Shown here piece by piece: positions 1 through 11,362 of a stretch of DNA of 64,000 nt (position 1 is the first letter of the stretch; every line of letters starts with the position of its first letter). The stretch is from assembly GCF_013155125.1 (NCBI RefSeq), contig NZ_CP053564.1:379501-443500 (forward strand). The letters run 5' to 3'. Source of the DNA: Pseudonocardia broussonetiae (GTDB lineage Bacteria > Actinomycetota > Actinomycetes > Mycobacteriales > Pseudonocardiaceae). Position numbers and translations under genes: made by a program. Below the pieces are notes generated by a model. That model ran no database searches, was not told where the DNA came from, and worked only from the letters and a program-made list of their open reading frames with translations.

Positions 1-2940
<2,940 letters not shown>

Positions 2941-3035
2941 GTGTTCACTCCCTGCGGTGGTCTGTTGAGCTCGCGTCGGAGCTTAGCTCTACTCGCCGTC
3001 GAAGGCGCCCCCGGGAGCACGGTCAGGAGCAGCGG

Positions 3036-3842
3036 ATGAGCATCGTCATCGGTCCGGCGCTGGCGGTCGCCCTGGTCGTGGCGGTGCTCGTGGCCGCCGC
3101 CGTCGCGTGGGTCACCCGGCTGGAGACCTCCACCGCGACGGTCACCGCGGCCGTCCGGGCCACCGTGCAGCTCGGTGCGGTGTCGCTGCTGATCGGCGCG
3201 ATCGTCGGGTCGGTGCCGCTGAGCGCGGCCTTCGTCGCCCTGATGGTGGTGGTCGCGGCCCGCACGGCCGGGCGCCGGATGACCCCCGACCGCAGCGGCT
3301 GGTGGGCGATCGTGCCCATCGCGCTCGCGCCGGTGCCCGTCGTCGCGGCGCTGGTGCTCGCCGGGATCGTGCCGGCGCAGGGCATCGCCGTGATCCCGAT
3401 GGCGGGCATCATCATCGGCGGCACGATGACCGCGACGGCCCTGGCCGGACGGAGGGCCCTGGACGAGCTGGAGGCGCGCCGCGGGGAGGTCGAGGCCGCG
3501 CTCTCGCTCGGCCTGCTCCCCCGCGACGCCGCGCTGGAGATCGCGCGGTGCACCGCCGGGCAGTCGCTCGTGCCGGTGACCGACCAGACGCGGACGGTCG
3601 GGCTCGTGACGCTGCCGGGCGCGTTCGTCGGCATGCTGCTCGGCGGGGCGTCGCCGGTGCAGGCGGGCGCGGTCCAGCTGCTCGTGCTGATCCTGCTGCT
3701 GGCCGTGGAGACGATCGCGGTGGCCGTGGCCGTGGAGCTCGTCTGCCGCGGCCTGGTGCACCGGACGACCGAGCCGCAGCAGCTGCTGGAGAGCCACCGC
3801 GGCCCGCGCGTCGGTGCCGCCCGGATCAGTGCAGGGAGATGA
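3036..3842 (+). CDS. FetB/YbbM-family (UPF0014) ABC permease
   Basis: Polytopic membrane protein of 268 residues with about seven hydrophobic segments, of the FetB (YbbM) family. Known members are permeases of an iron-export or metal-stress ABC system. Family-typical features are the repeated small-residue helices, the cytoplasmic stretch MAGIIIGGTMTATAL followed by a basic loop, and the QTRTVGLVTLPGAFVGMLLGG segment. The ATG has AGGAGC 6 nt upstream. No ATP-binding partner (FetA) lies beside it, so its partner is elsewhere or unknown. Its 3' end overlaps the convergent PIG-L gene by 17 bp. The family call is firm; iron as substrate is an inference from the family. Confidence 0.82.
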   Translation: MSIVIGPALAVALVVAVLVAAAVAWVTRLETSTATVTAAVRATVQLGAVSLLIGAIVGSVPLSAAFVALMVVVAARTAGRRMTPDRSGWWAIVPIALAPVPVVAALVLAGIVPAQGIAVIPMAGIIIGGTMTATALAGRRALDELEARRGEVEAALSLGLLPRDAALEIARCTAGQSLVPVTDQTRTVGLVTLPGAFVGMLLGGASPVQAGAVQLLVLILLLAVETIAVAVAVELVCRGLVHRTTEPQQLLESHRGPRVGAARISAGR

Positions 3843-4608
3843 ACAGCTCCTCGAACACCTCGGGGGCCGACGCGGGGTTCGGGACCGGGTCGACGATGTA
3901 GAACTCCGTGCCCATGCCGAGCGCGAACATCGCGTCGGGCATCGTCAGCATGAAGTGGTCGGGGCCCATCTGGCTCGCGTGCGCGCGCATCGAGGCGCGC
4001 TTCTGGTCGACGAAGTCGACGGCGTCGACGCGGTGGGTGATCTCGGCCTCGGGCTTGCCCATCGTCGGCAGGTTCTCCGGCAGCTCCGCACCCGACTGCT
4101 TGAGGCCGCGGATCATCCAGTCGCGGTTGATCGTGCCCTGCGCGACGACCGGCACCGCCGACAGCTCCGCCGCCCGCCGGCCCACCCGGTGCACCTGGAT
4201 GTGGTCGGGGTGGCCGTAGCCGCCGTTGTCGTCGTAGACGGTCAGGATGTCGGGCTCCTCCTCGTCGAGGATCACCGCGAGGCGCTTGGCCGCGTGCTCG
4301 ACGTCGGCCTGCCAGAAGCAGAACGGGGCGTCGTTGCTGGGCTCGCCGATCATCCCGGAGTCGGTGTAGCCCAGGAACTCCACGCGCTTCGCGCCGAGGA
4401 CGGCGGCCGAGGCGTAGCACTCGGCGGAGCGGCGCATCGCGAGCTGCTCCCCCGGCTCCAGCACGCCCGGCACGGGCTCGCCCAGCTCACCGCGCGTGGC
4501 GAAGACGAGCACCACCCGGTGCCCGGCCGCCGCGGCCCGGGCCAGGGTGCCGGCCGAGGCGATCGACTCGTCGTCGGGATGGGCGTGGAAGCTGACGATG
4601 GTGGCCAC
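3826..4608 (-). CDS. PIG-L family N-acetylglucosaminyl deacetylase-like hydrolase
   Basis: Zn-dependent LmbE/PIG-L deacetylase of 260 residues. The metal motif AHPDDE sits at residues 9-14 and the second His site in GYGHPDHIQVH. The family includes MshB and Mca of mycothiol metabolism, but this protein is shorter than both (about 290), and I cannot say which substrate it uses. It starts at GTG 4608 without a Shine-Dalgarno sequence; TAGGGT lies 6 nt upstream, as expected for a leaderless transcript. The 3' end overlaps the convergent FetB-like gene. Confidence 0.85.
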   Translation of the reverse strand: MATIVSFHAHPDDESIASAGTLARAAAAGHRVVLVFATRGELGEPVPGVLEPGEQLAMRRSAECYASAAVLGAKRVEFLGYTDSGMIGEPSNDAPFCFWQADVEHAAKRLAVILDEEEPDILTVYDDNGGYGHPDHIQVHRVGRRAAELSAVPVVAQGTINRDWMIRGLKQSGAELPENLPTMGKPEAEITHRVDAVDFVDQKRASMRAHASQMGPDHFMLTMPDAMFALGMGTEFYIVDPVPNPASAPEVFEELFISLH

Positions 4609-4614
4609 GGATCG

Positions 4615-4620
4615 ACCCTA
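4615..4620 (-). promoter_or_regulatory. Probable -10 box of a leaderless promoter
   Basis: TAGGGT on the minus strand ends 6 nt before the GTG start of the PIG-L gene and no ribosome binding site is visible. The same TAGGGT-N6-start layout precedes the LLM oxidoreductase at 15538. Confidence 0.45.
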
Positions 4621-4747
4621 TCCGGACGCCGCCGGGCCCGCCCCGGCCGCGGTCACGGTCACGGGAGGGCACGGGACGGCCGCGGTCACCGGGAGGGCGG
4701 GGGCGTCGTCGACCCCGTCCTCCCGGCGGCCACCGGGCACCCCCGCC

Positions 4748-6589
4748 TCAGGCGAGGATGCGGGTCAGGGCCGGGGCGATGTCGGTCAGCCGGGCCACCA
4801 CCTGCGCCCGGCCGCCCCCGCGCTGGGCCAGCGGGTGCGCCGCGGCCTCCGCCTCGGGCCCGCCGAGCGGCACGAGGACGTGCAGGCGGTCGATGCCGCC
4901 CAGCGCCTCGGCCGGGTCGTCGCCCGCGGTGTGCAGGCAGTCGCTCAGGAGCACGACCATCCGCTCGTCGGCCACGGCCGACGCCAGCTGCTTCGACGCC
5001 TCCCGCAGCCCGGCCGCCAGGTCGGTCGTGCCGTGCCCGCGCAGGGCGATGAGGTCCGACAGCAGCTCCTCGGGCGGGCGCCGCACCCCCTGGGCCTGCA
5101 GCACCTTCACCCCCGCGCCGAACGCGATGACCGAGGGCTGCAGCGGCGGCGGGCCGTTCTCGTTGGCCACGACCACCCCGGCCGCGGCCACCGACGCCAG
5201 CGCGACGGCGAGGCCCTTCATCGACCCCGAGATGTCGACGACGAGGCAGACGGCGCGCCGGTGCGCCGTCCAGGTCCGCGTCACCAGCTCCTCGGGCCGC
5301 CGCGACGACGACGGGTCCCAGGCCTCGATCGTGCGGTCGAGGTCGAGGTCCCCGTCGAGGCGGCGCGACGGGCCGAGCCGCCGCGTCCCCCGCGCCTTCG
5401 CGGGCCCCACGCGGCCGAACCGGATGAACACCCGTCCGGCGAGGCGCCGCGCCGCCGCGCGCAGCTGCACGTCGGTGGCCACGGCCATGTCGGCCAGCAG
5501 CGCCGCGGCCTTGTCGGGGTCCTCCGCGGCCAGCGCCTCGAACGCGTCGACGTCGAGCTCGCCCGGTTCCGGCGACACGTCCGCGAAGTCGGGGTGGTTG
5601 GCCGCGATCTCCTGGCGCCCCTGCGTGCGCGAGGTCTGCTCGCGCCCCGGGCGCGAGCGCTGCTGGAAGCCCGGGTTATGCCCCGGGCTGGGTGCTTTTC
5701 CCTGGTCGTCACTCTCCTCGGCGTCCGGGGACTCCGCGGGGTCGGACTCCTCGTCGTCGGCGGGCCAGTGGATCTCCAGCAGCTCGTCGATCACCGACTC
5801 GGCGGTGCGGTCGACGCCGTCGGTGATCCGGATGCGGCCCGACAGCGCGGCGTAGGCGGCGTCGCGCGCGGTGTCGCGGGTGGGCGTCGCCTCCCCGCGC
5901 AGGTCGGCGAGCCCGGTGAGCACCAGCGAGAGGTCGATGGCGCCGCGGACCGACGAGCCCATGCGGACGTCGCGGTGCTCGCGGGTGGCGCGCGTGAGCG
6001 CGACGGAGAGGTCGACCCAGCGGCCGGCCAGGCCGCTGACCGAGGCGGTGATCGCCCGCTCGCCCTCGAGGTCCTGGTAGCCCAGCACGACCCGGCACAT
6101 GCGGTCCGCGATGGCCTGCGAGACGCGTGCGGTGCCGACGGCGTCGAACGGGTTCATCGCCGCGATCAGCCGGAAGTCCTTGCCCGCGTGCACGGTCCCG
6201 AGCCGCGGCACGGCGATCTCGCCCTCGGTGAGGACGGTGATCAGGACGTTGAGGGTCTCCTCGGGGACGCGGTTGAGCTCCTCCATGTAGAGCAGGCCGC
6301 CGGTGCGCATGGCGGTGATCAGCGGGCCGTCGACGAACGCGTCGGGCTGGTAACCGGTGGCGAGCACCTGCGACGGGTCGAACTGGCCGACCAGGCGCGC
6401 GGGCGTCAGCTCGGCGTTGCCCTCGACGAACACGACCTCCTGCCCGGTGTCGCGGGCGATCGAGCGGAGCAGCGTGGACTTGCCGGTGCCGGGCGGACCC
6501 TCGATGACGACGTGCCGGCCCGTGACGAGCGCGACGGTGAGGACCTCGCGCTCGCGGCGCAGGCCGACGACGGGTGTGGGAGACCCCAT
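4748..6589 (-). CDS. MoxR-like AAA+ ATPase fused to a von Willebrand A domain
   Basis: A 613-residue protein joining the two halves that are usually separate in MoxR/VWA or ChlI/ChlD-type chaperones. The AAA+ part has Walker A GPPGTGKST (31-39), Walker B around LLYMEELNR (99-107) and a sensor-type Asn in AAMNPFD. A charged, low-complexity linker (about 255-330) is followed by a basic region. A C-terminal VWA domain carries the MIDAS motif DISGS (452-456) and a later LLSDCLH strand. Such proteins insert metals or remodel enzyme complexes; the client is unknown. It follows the NDMA-dependent alcohol dehydrogenase on the same strand but a hairpin separates them. ATG start with AGAGGA upstream. 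Confidence 0.85.
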   Translation of the reverse strand: MGSPTPVVGLRREREVLTVALVTGRHVVIEGPPGTGKSTLLRSIARDTGQEVVFVEGNAELTPARLVGQFDPSQVLATGYQPDAFVDGPLITAMRTGGLLYMEELNRVPEETLNVLITVLTEGEIAVPRLGTVHAGKDFRLIAAMNPFDAVGTARVSQAIADRMCRVVLGYQDLEGERAITASVSGLAGRWVDLSVALTRATREHRDVRMGSSVRGAIDLSLVLTGLADLRGEATPTRDTARDAAYAALSGRIRITDGVDRTAESVIDELLEIHWPADDEESDPAESPDAEESDDQGKAPSPGHNPGFQQRSRPGREQTSRTQGRQEIAANHPDFADVSPEPGELDVDAFEALAAEDPDKAAALLADMAVATDVQLRAAARRLAGRVFIRFGRVGPAKARGTRRLGPSRRLDGDLDLDRTIEAWDPSSSRRPEELVTRTWTAHRRAVCLVVDISGSMKGLAVALASVAAAGVVVANENGPPPLQPSVIAFGAGVKVLQAQGVRRPPEELLSDLIALRGHGTTDLAAGLREASKQLASAVADERMVVLLSDCLHTAGDDPAEALGGIDRLHVLVPLGGPEAEAAAHPLAQRGGGRAQVVARLTDIAPALTRILA

Positions 6590-6614
6590 GGGTTCCTCTC
6601 GGTGGGCGAACGAA

Positions 6615-6645
6615 CGGCACCCCCGTCCGGAGGACGGGAGTGCCG
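6615..6645 (-). terminator. Hairpin between alcohol dehydrogenase and AAA/VWA gene
   Basis: A 14-bp stem with one mismatch (6615-6628 pairing with 6632-6645) and a 3-nt loop, lying just after the stop of the dehydrogenase on the minus strand. No T-run follows, as is usual in such GC-rich genomes. Confidence 0.55.
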
Positions 6646-6665
6646 CTCGGGGGGTTCGGGGACGG

Positions 6666-7793
6666 TCAGCTGTAGACGATGACGCCCTTCTGGTTCTTCC
6701 CGGCGTGCATCGCCTCGTAGCCCTCGCCGATCTGGTCGAGGGTGTAGGTCGTGGTGATGACCTCGTCGAGCTTCAGCGCACCGGCCCGGTAGAGCTCGAC
6801 CTGGCGCAGGATGTCCCAGTTGGGGTTCGACGCGCCGAACAGCGAGCCCTGGATGCGCTTCTGGAACAGGGTGACGTCGGCCATCGAGACCGGCAGCGGC
6901 GTGGTGTCGGCGATGTTGCCCAGCGCCGTGACGACGACGGTGCCCGCCTTGCGGATCGCGGCCATGGCCTGCCCGACGTACTCCGGCTTGATGATGCCGA
7001 CGGTGATGATCGCCGAGTCGGCGCCCTGGCCGTTGGTGAACTGCTTGGCCAGCTCGGTGGCCTCCTCCATGGTCTCGACGCCGTGGGTGGCGCCGAGCTG
7101 GGTGGCGTTCTCGCGCTTGAGCGCCACCGGGTCGACGGCGATGATGTTGGCCGCTCCGGCGTGGGCCGCACCCTGGACCGCGTTGATGCCGACGCCGCCG
7201 ATGCCCATGACGATGACAGTGTGGCCGGGCTGGACCTCGGCGGAGTTGACCGCGGAGCCCCAGCCGGTGCCGACGTTGCAGCCCAGCAGGCAGATCTTGT
7301 CCAGCGGGAGGTCGCTGTCGACCTTCACGACGGAGTCGGCCGAGACCGTGGTGGTCTCGACAAAGGTGGAGATGCCGCACATCTGGCCGACCGGGGTGTC
7401 GGTGCCGGCGAGCTTGAGGCGGAAGCTGGAGGTGTCCTCCCAGCGCGAGCCGGCGAGGAGCCCGGCGCCCAGGTCGCAGAGGTTCTGCTGGCCCGAGGCG
7501 CACCAGCGGCAGTGGCCGCAGGAGGGCAGGAACGAGAAGACGACGTGGTCGCCCTCCTTGATGCCTTTGTGGTTCGGCGGGGCGGCGGTGACGATGCCGG
7601 CGCCCTCGTGACCGCCGGCGAACGGGTAGACGCCGACCGGGATGTCGCCGGTGGCGATGTGGTCGTCCGAGTGGCACAGGCCAGAGGCGACCAGCTTGAC
7701 CTGGACCTCGCCGGGACGGGGGTCGTCCACCTCGAGGTCCACGACCTCGTACTTGCCGGGTGCCTGACGGACGATCGCTCCGCGGGTCTGCAT
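6666..7793 (-). CDS. NDMA-dependent alcohol dehydrogenase (Zn-MDR family)
   Basis: Zinc MDR alcohol dehydrogenase of 375 residues, of the actinobacterial group with bound NAD and reoxidation by an unknown carrier (assayed with NDMA). Catalytic Zn residues are seen in GLCHSDDH and GGHEGAG. The structural Zn loop is CGHCRWCASGQQNLC, and the Rossmann glycines are in GIGGVGINAVQG. I place the start at ATG 7793 (MQTRGAIVRQ), preceded by AAGGGAG; an in-frame ATG 21 codons upstream lies inside the promoter. It is divergent from the benzoate-CoA ligase over a shared palindrome, so oxidation of benzyl alcohol or a related alcohol feeding benzoate is plausible, but this is inference. Confidence 0.9.
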   Translation of the reverse strand: MQTRGAIVRQAPGKYEVVDLEVDDPRPGEVQVKLVASGLCHSDDHIATGDIPVGVYPFAGGHEGAGIVTAAPPNHKGIKEGDHVVFSFLPSCGHCRWCASGQQNLCDLGAGLLAGSRWEDTSSFRLKLAGTDTPVGQMCGISTFVETTTVSADSVVKVDSDLPLDKICLLGCNVGTGWGSAVNSAEVQPGHTVIVMGIGGVGINAVQGAAHAGAANIIAVDPVALKRENATQLGATHGVETMEEATELAKQFTNGQGADSAIITVGIIKPEYVGQAMAAIRKAGTVVVTALGNIADTTPLPVSMADVTLFQKRIQGSLFGASNPNWDILRQVELYRAGALKLDEVITTTYTLDQIGEGYEAMHAGKNQKGVIVYS

Positions 7794-7851
7794 GTGCTCT
7801 CCCTTGAACAGATTTCGGGGGTCGGGTGCCGGTGTGCGGCGCGCCACACGC

Positions 7852-7879
7852 TTCATAGCAGGGTGCGCATGACTTGCAA
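7852..7879 (-). promoter_or_regulatory. Probable promoter of the NDMA-dependent dehydrogenase
   Basis: On the minus strand TTGCAA (7879-7874), a 16-nt spacer and TATGAA (7857-7852) form a sigma70-like promoter about 60 nt upstream of the ATG. Confidence 0.5.
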
Positions 7880-7912
7880 AGGTCTACTGACCTCACGACG
7901 GGGTGCCCATCA

Positions 7913-7938
7913 CCCGTAGAAACCGGGCGTTCTACGGG
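7913..7938. promoter_or_regulatory. Palindromic operator between dehydrogenase and box genes
   Basis: A perfect inverted repeat, CCCGTAGAA, 8-nt spacer, TTCTACGGG. It sits between the two divergent promoters and ends 3 nt before the -35 box of the benzoate-CoA ligase. The TTCTAC half recurs upstream of boxC, suggesting one benzoate-responsive regulator for both units. The regulator gene is not in the window. Confidence 0.6.
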
Positions 7939-7941
7939 ACG

Positions 7942-7969
7942 TTGACGGGCGGTCGCTCGGCAGTAGAGT
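7942..7969 (+). promoter_or_regulatory. Promoter of benzoate-CoA ligase
   Basis: TTGACG (7942-7947), 16-nt spacer, TAGAGT (7964-7969). Transcription would begin near 7976, followed by a GGAG ribosome site at 7987 and the ATG at 7998. Confidence 0.6.
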
Positions 7970-7997
7970 CCTGTGACCCCGAGCACGGAGCGCCACC

Positions 7998-9593
7998 ATG
8001 ACGGACACGTTCAACGCCGCCACGTACCTGACCGAGGACCGCGTCGCCGCGGGTGACGGCGACCGGGTCGCGTTCCACCACCCGCGCGGCGCCCTCACCT
8101 ACTCGCAGCTCACCGAGGAGGTCCGGCGCGTCGCCGCGGGGCTCGTCGCGATCGGCGTGCGGCCCGAGGAGCGGGTGCTCCTCGCGATGGTCGACGACGT
8201 GGAGCTCGCCACCGGCATCCTGGCCGCGATGTACGTCGGCGCGGTCGCCGTGCCGTCGTCGACGATGCTCACCGGGCCCGAGCTCGGCAAGCTCGTCGTC
8301 GACTCGCGGGCGCGGGTACTGCTGGGCAGCAGCGAGTTCACCGCCGCCGTCACCACGGCCGCCACCGGCGCCCCGGACCTGCGCCACCTCGTCCTCACCG
8401 GCGACACCGCCCCGGAGGTCCCCGGCGTGGAGACGCTGACGTGGGACGCGCTGTCCGCCGCCGAGCCCCTCGACGCGCCGTACCCCACCTGGGACGAGTC
8501 GCCCGCCCTGTGGCTCTACACCTCCGGCACGACGGGCACGCCCAAGGGCGCGATGCACCGCCACACCGACATCCGCTACGTCTGCGAGACCTACGGTCGC
8601 GAGGTGCTGCGGATCGGGCGCGACGACGTCTGCCTGTCCGGTGCCAAGCTGTTCTTCGCCTACGGCATCGGCAACTCGCTGTTCTTCCCGCTGTCGGTGG
8701 GCGCCGCCGCGGTGCTGGAGCCGGCGCGCCCGAACCCGGCGCGGTTCGGCGAGCTGACCGAGCGGTACGGCGTCACCCTGTTCTTCGGCGGCCCCAGCTT
8801 CTGGGGCCCGCTCATGGCCGCAGACCTGCCGCCCGCGCAGTTCGCCACCGTCCGCAACGGCGTCTCGGCGGGCGAGGCGCTGCCCGCGCGGATGTTCCAC
8901 GGCGTCCGCGACCAGTACGGCTTCGAGATCCTCGACGGCATCGGCTCCACCGAGGCGCTGCACATCTTCATCTCCAACACCGCGGGCGCCGTCGTGCCGG
9001 GCAGCTCCGGGTTCCCGGTGCCGGGCTACCGCGTGGAGCTGCGGCGCCCCGACGGCACGGTCATCGAGGGCGCCGACGAGCCGGGGATGCTCTACATCGC
9101 GGGCGACTCGATCTGCACGGGCTACTGGTGCCGCACCGACGTCAACCGCCGAGTGTTCCAGGGCGAGTGGATGCGCACCGGCGACCAGTACGTCCGGGGC
9201 ACCGACGGCAGCTACACCTGCCTGGGCCGCGCCGACGACGTGCTCAAGGTCGGCGGGATCTGGGTCAGCCCCACCGAGGTCGAGGCGCGGCTCATGGAGC
9301 ACCCCGACCTGGCCGAGGCCGTCGTCGTCGGCGTGCCCGACAGCGACGGGCTGGACAAGCCGGTCGCCTACGTCGTGCCGAAGCCGGGCGTCCACGTCGA
9401 CGCCGACGAGGTCATCGCGTTCTGCCGCGCCGGGCTGGCGTCGTTCAAGCGGCCGCGGCTCGTCGTCGAGGTGAGCGAGCTGCCGCGCACGGCCACCGGC
9501 AAGATCCAGCGCTTCCGGCTGCGCGAGCTGGCCGCGGCGACGGTGGCGCCGGCGCCGCAGTCGCCCACGGACGTCGCCGAGTCCCAGGCCTGA
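7998..9593 (+). CDS. bclA: Benzoate-CoA ligase (AMP-forming)
   Basis: ANL-superfamily acyl-CoA synthetase of 531 residues that would activate benzoate (ATP plus CoA) to benzoyl-CoA. The phosphate loop is YTSGTTGTPKGAM (about 175-187). The adenylation motif region is DGIGSTEALHIF, the hinge motif is RADDVLKVGGIWVSP, and the C-terminal catalytic Lys is in TATGKIQRF. The ARPNPARFGELTERYGVTLFF region and YIAGDSICTGYW resemble the benzoate/4-hydroxybenzoate ligase group rather than fatty-acid ligases. Placement just upstream of boxC and boxB makes benzoate the most likely substrate; a substituted benzoate cannot be excluded. It has its own promoter and operator. Confidence 0.88.
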   Translation: MTDTFNAATYLTEDRVAAGDGDRVAFHHPRGALTYSQLTEEVRRVAAGLVAIGVRPEERVLLAMVDDVELATGILAAMYVGAVAVPSSTMLTGPELGKLVVDSRARVLLGSSEFTAAVTTAATGAPDLRHLVLTGDTAPEVPGVETLTWDALSAAEPLDAPYPTWDESPALWLYTSGTTGTPKGAMHRHTDIRYVCETYGREVLRIGRDDVCLSGAKLFFAYGIGNSLFFPLSVGAAAVLEPARPNPARFGELTERYGVTLFFGGPSFWGPLMAADLPPAQFATVRNGVSAGEALPARMFHGVRDQYGFEILDGIGSTEALHIFISNTAGAVVPGSSGFPVPGYRVELRRPDGTVIEGADEPGMLYIAGDSICTGYWCRTDVNRRVFQGEWMRTGDQYVRGTDGSYTCLGRADDVLKVGGIWVSPTEVEARLMEHPDLAEAVVVGVPDSDGLDKPVAYVVPKPGVHVDADEVIAFCRAGLASFKRPRLVVEVSELPRTATGKIQRFRLRELAAATVAPAPQSPTDVAESQA

Positions 9594-9600
9594 CGCGACG

Positions 9601-9640
9601 TTCTACAGCGATGGTGTGATTCGGCCCGGTCTTGTAGAGT
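9601..9640 (+). promoter_or_regulatory. Putative boxC promoter with repeated TTCTAC-N27-GTAGAG signature
   Basis: TTCTAC (9601-9606), 27 nt, GTAGAG (9634-9639), with TAGAGT (9635-9640) as likely -10. The benzoate-CoA ligase promoter has exactly the same elements and the same 27-nt spacing (7930-7968). The -35 position here is poor, which would fit an activator. The outer bases also form a TCTACA/TGTAGA inverted repeat. Confidence 0.5.
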
Positions 9641-9663
9641 GAGAGCCGACCAACGGAGGACGG

Positions 9664-11361
9664 ATGACCACCACCGCAGATCCCGACCAGGCCGAGATCC
9701 CCACGGTCTCCTTCGACAGGGAGCCGTCGTCGTACCGCCACTGGACGCTCGACGTCCAGGGTGAGGTCGCGTACCTGCGGCTCGACATCGACGAGGCGGG
9801 CGGCATCGTCCCCGGCTACGAGCTGAAGATGAACAGCTACGACCTGGGCGTCGACATCGAGCTCTACGACGCCACCCAGCGGCTGCGCTTCGAGCACCCG
9901 GGCGTGAAGGCGGTCGTGCTGACCAGCGCCAAGGAGCGCAACTTCTGCGCCGGGGCGAACATCCGGATGCTGGCGCAGTCCAGCCACCCGTGGAAGGTGA
10001 ACTTCTGCAAGTTCACCAACGAGACCCGCAACGGCATCGAGGACGCCACCGCCAACTCCGGCCAGACCTGGATCGCGGCGCTCAACGGCACCGCGGCGGG
10101 CGGCGGCTACGAGATGGCGCTGGCGTGCGAGCAGATCCTGCTCATCGACGACAACTCCTCGGCGGTGTCGCTGCCGGAGGTGCCCCTGCTGGGCGTGCTG
10201 CCCGGCACCGGCGGGCTGACCCGGGTCATCGACAAGCGCCGCGTCCGCAAGGACCGCGCCGACGTGTTCGCCACCAAGTCCGAGGGCGCCCGCGGCAAGC
10301 AGGCCGTGGAGTGGAAGCTCGTCGACGAGGTCATCCCCAAGCGCGCCTGGGACGAGACCGTCGCCGAGCGCGCCGCCACCGCCGCGGCCGCCTCGAACCG
10401 CCCGTCCGACGCCACCGGCGTCCCGCTCCCGCCGCTGCAGCGCGAGGAGGACGCCGACGGGATCCGCTACCGCCACGTCACCGCCGTGTTCGACCGCGAC
10501 GCGGGCCTGGTGAACATCACCGTGCACGGCCCGGAGGGCGACGTGCCCGACACCGTCGAGCGGGTGCACGAGCTCGGCGCGGAGTTCTGGCCGCTGGCCA
10601 TGACCCGCGAGCTCGACGACCTGATCCTGCGGCTGCGCGCCAACGAGCTCGAGCTGGGCACCTGGATCCTGCGCACGAAGGGCGACGTCGAGGACGCACT
10701 GGCGTTCGAGCGGGTCATCGAGCAGTACTCCGGGTCCGACTGGCTGGTCAACGAGATCCGCCACTACTTCAAGCGCGTCCTCAAGCGCCTCGACGTCACC
10801 TCCCGCTCGCTCATCGCGCTGATCGAGCCGGGCTCCTGCTTCGCCGGGGCGCTGCTGGAGCTGGCGCTGGCCTGCGACCGCCAGTACATGCTCGACGGGT
10901 TCATGGAAGAGGACTCCCAGGAGGGCGAGCCGGCGCAGATCGTGCTGTCGGCGTCGAACTTCGGGACGTTCCCGATGTCCAACGGGCTGTCCCGGCTGGG
11001 TTCGCGCTTCTACGGCGACGACGACACCGTCGCGAAGCTGCGCCAGGAGACCGGGCGCCGGATCGAGGCCGCCGAGGCGATGGAGCTGGGGCTGGTCACC
11101 GACGCCCCCGACGACATCGACTGGGAGGACGAGGTCCGGATCATGCTCGAGGAGCGGGCCTCCCTGTCCCCCGACGCCCTGACCGGCATGGAGGCCAACC
11201 ACCGCTTCGTCGGCCCCGAGACCATGGAGAGCCGCATCTTCAGCCGGCTCACCGCCTGGCAGAACTGGATCTTCGTTCGACCCAACGCGTCCGGCCCTGA
11301 GGGCGCGTTGCGCAAGTACGGCACGGGACGCAAGGCCGATTTCGACCGGAAGCGGGTCTGA
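9664..11361 (+). CDS. boxC: 2,3-epoxybenzoyl-CoA dihydrolase BoxC
   Basis: A 565-residue protein with two crotonase-like halves. In the aerobic benzoyl-CoA pathway BoxC opens the epoxide ring made by BoxB, giving 3,4-dehydroadipyl-CoA semialdehyde and formate. The first half contains the oxyanion-hole segment NFCAGANIRM and the glycine-rich GTAAGGGYEMALACEQI. The second half has LIEPGSCFAGALLELALACDR. The length is near that of known BoxC (about 555). ATG with GGAGGA upstream. The gene ends one base before boxB, so translation is probably coupled. The pathway assignment rests on family resemblance plus the BoxB neighbour. Confidence 0.93.
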   Translation: MTTTADPDQAEIPTVSFDREPSSYRHWTLDVQGEVAYLRLDIDEAGGIVPGYELKMNSYDLGVDIELYDATQRLRFEHPGVKAVVLTSAKERNFCAGANIRMLAQSSHPWKVNFCKFTNETRNGIEDATANSGQTWIAALNGTAAGGGYEMALACEQILLIDDNSSAVSLPEVPLLGVLPGTGGLTRVIDKRRVRKDRADVFATKSEGARGKQAVEWKLVDEVIPKRAWDETVAERAATAAAASNRPSDATGVPLPPLQREEDADGIRYRHVTAVFDRDAGLVNITVHGPEGDVPDTVERVHELGAEFWPLAMTRELDDLILRLRANELELGTWILRTKGDVEDALAFERVIEQYSGSDWLVNEIRHYFKRVLKRLDVTSRSLIALIEPGSCFAGALLELALACDRQYMLDGFMEEDSQEGEPAQIVLSASNFGTFPMSNGLSRLGSRFYGDDDTVAKLRQETGRRIEAAEAMELGLVTDAPDDIDWEDEVRIMLEERASLSPDALTGMEANHRFVGPETMESRIFSRLTAWQNWIFVRPNASGPEGALRKYGTGRKADFDRKRV

Positions 11362-11362
11362 C

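Noticed and set aside
4621..4747. Direct repeat GGCCGCGGTCAC in the spacer before the PIG-L gene
   Set aside because: Two short GC-only copies near 4650 and 4678 are within what such base composition gives by chance.
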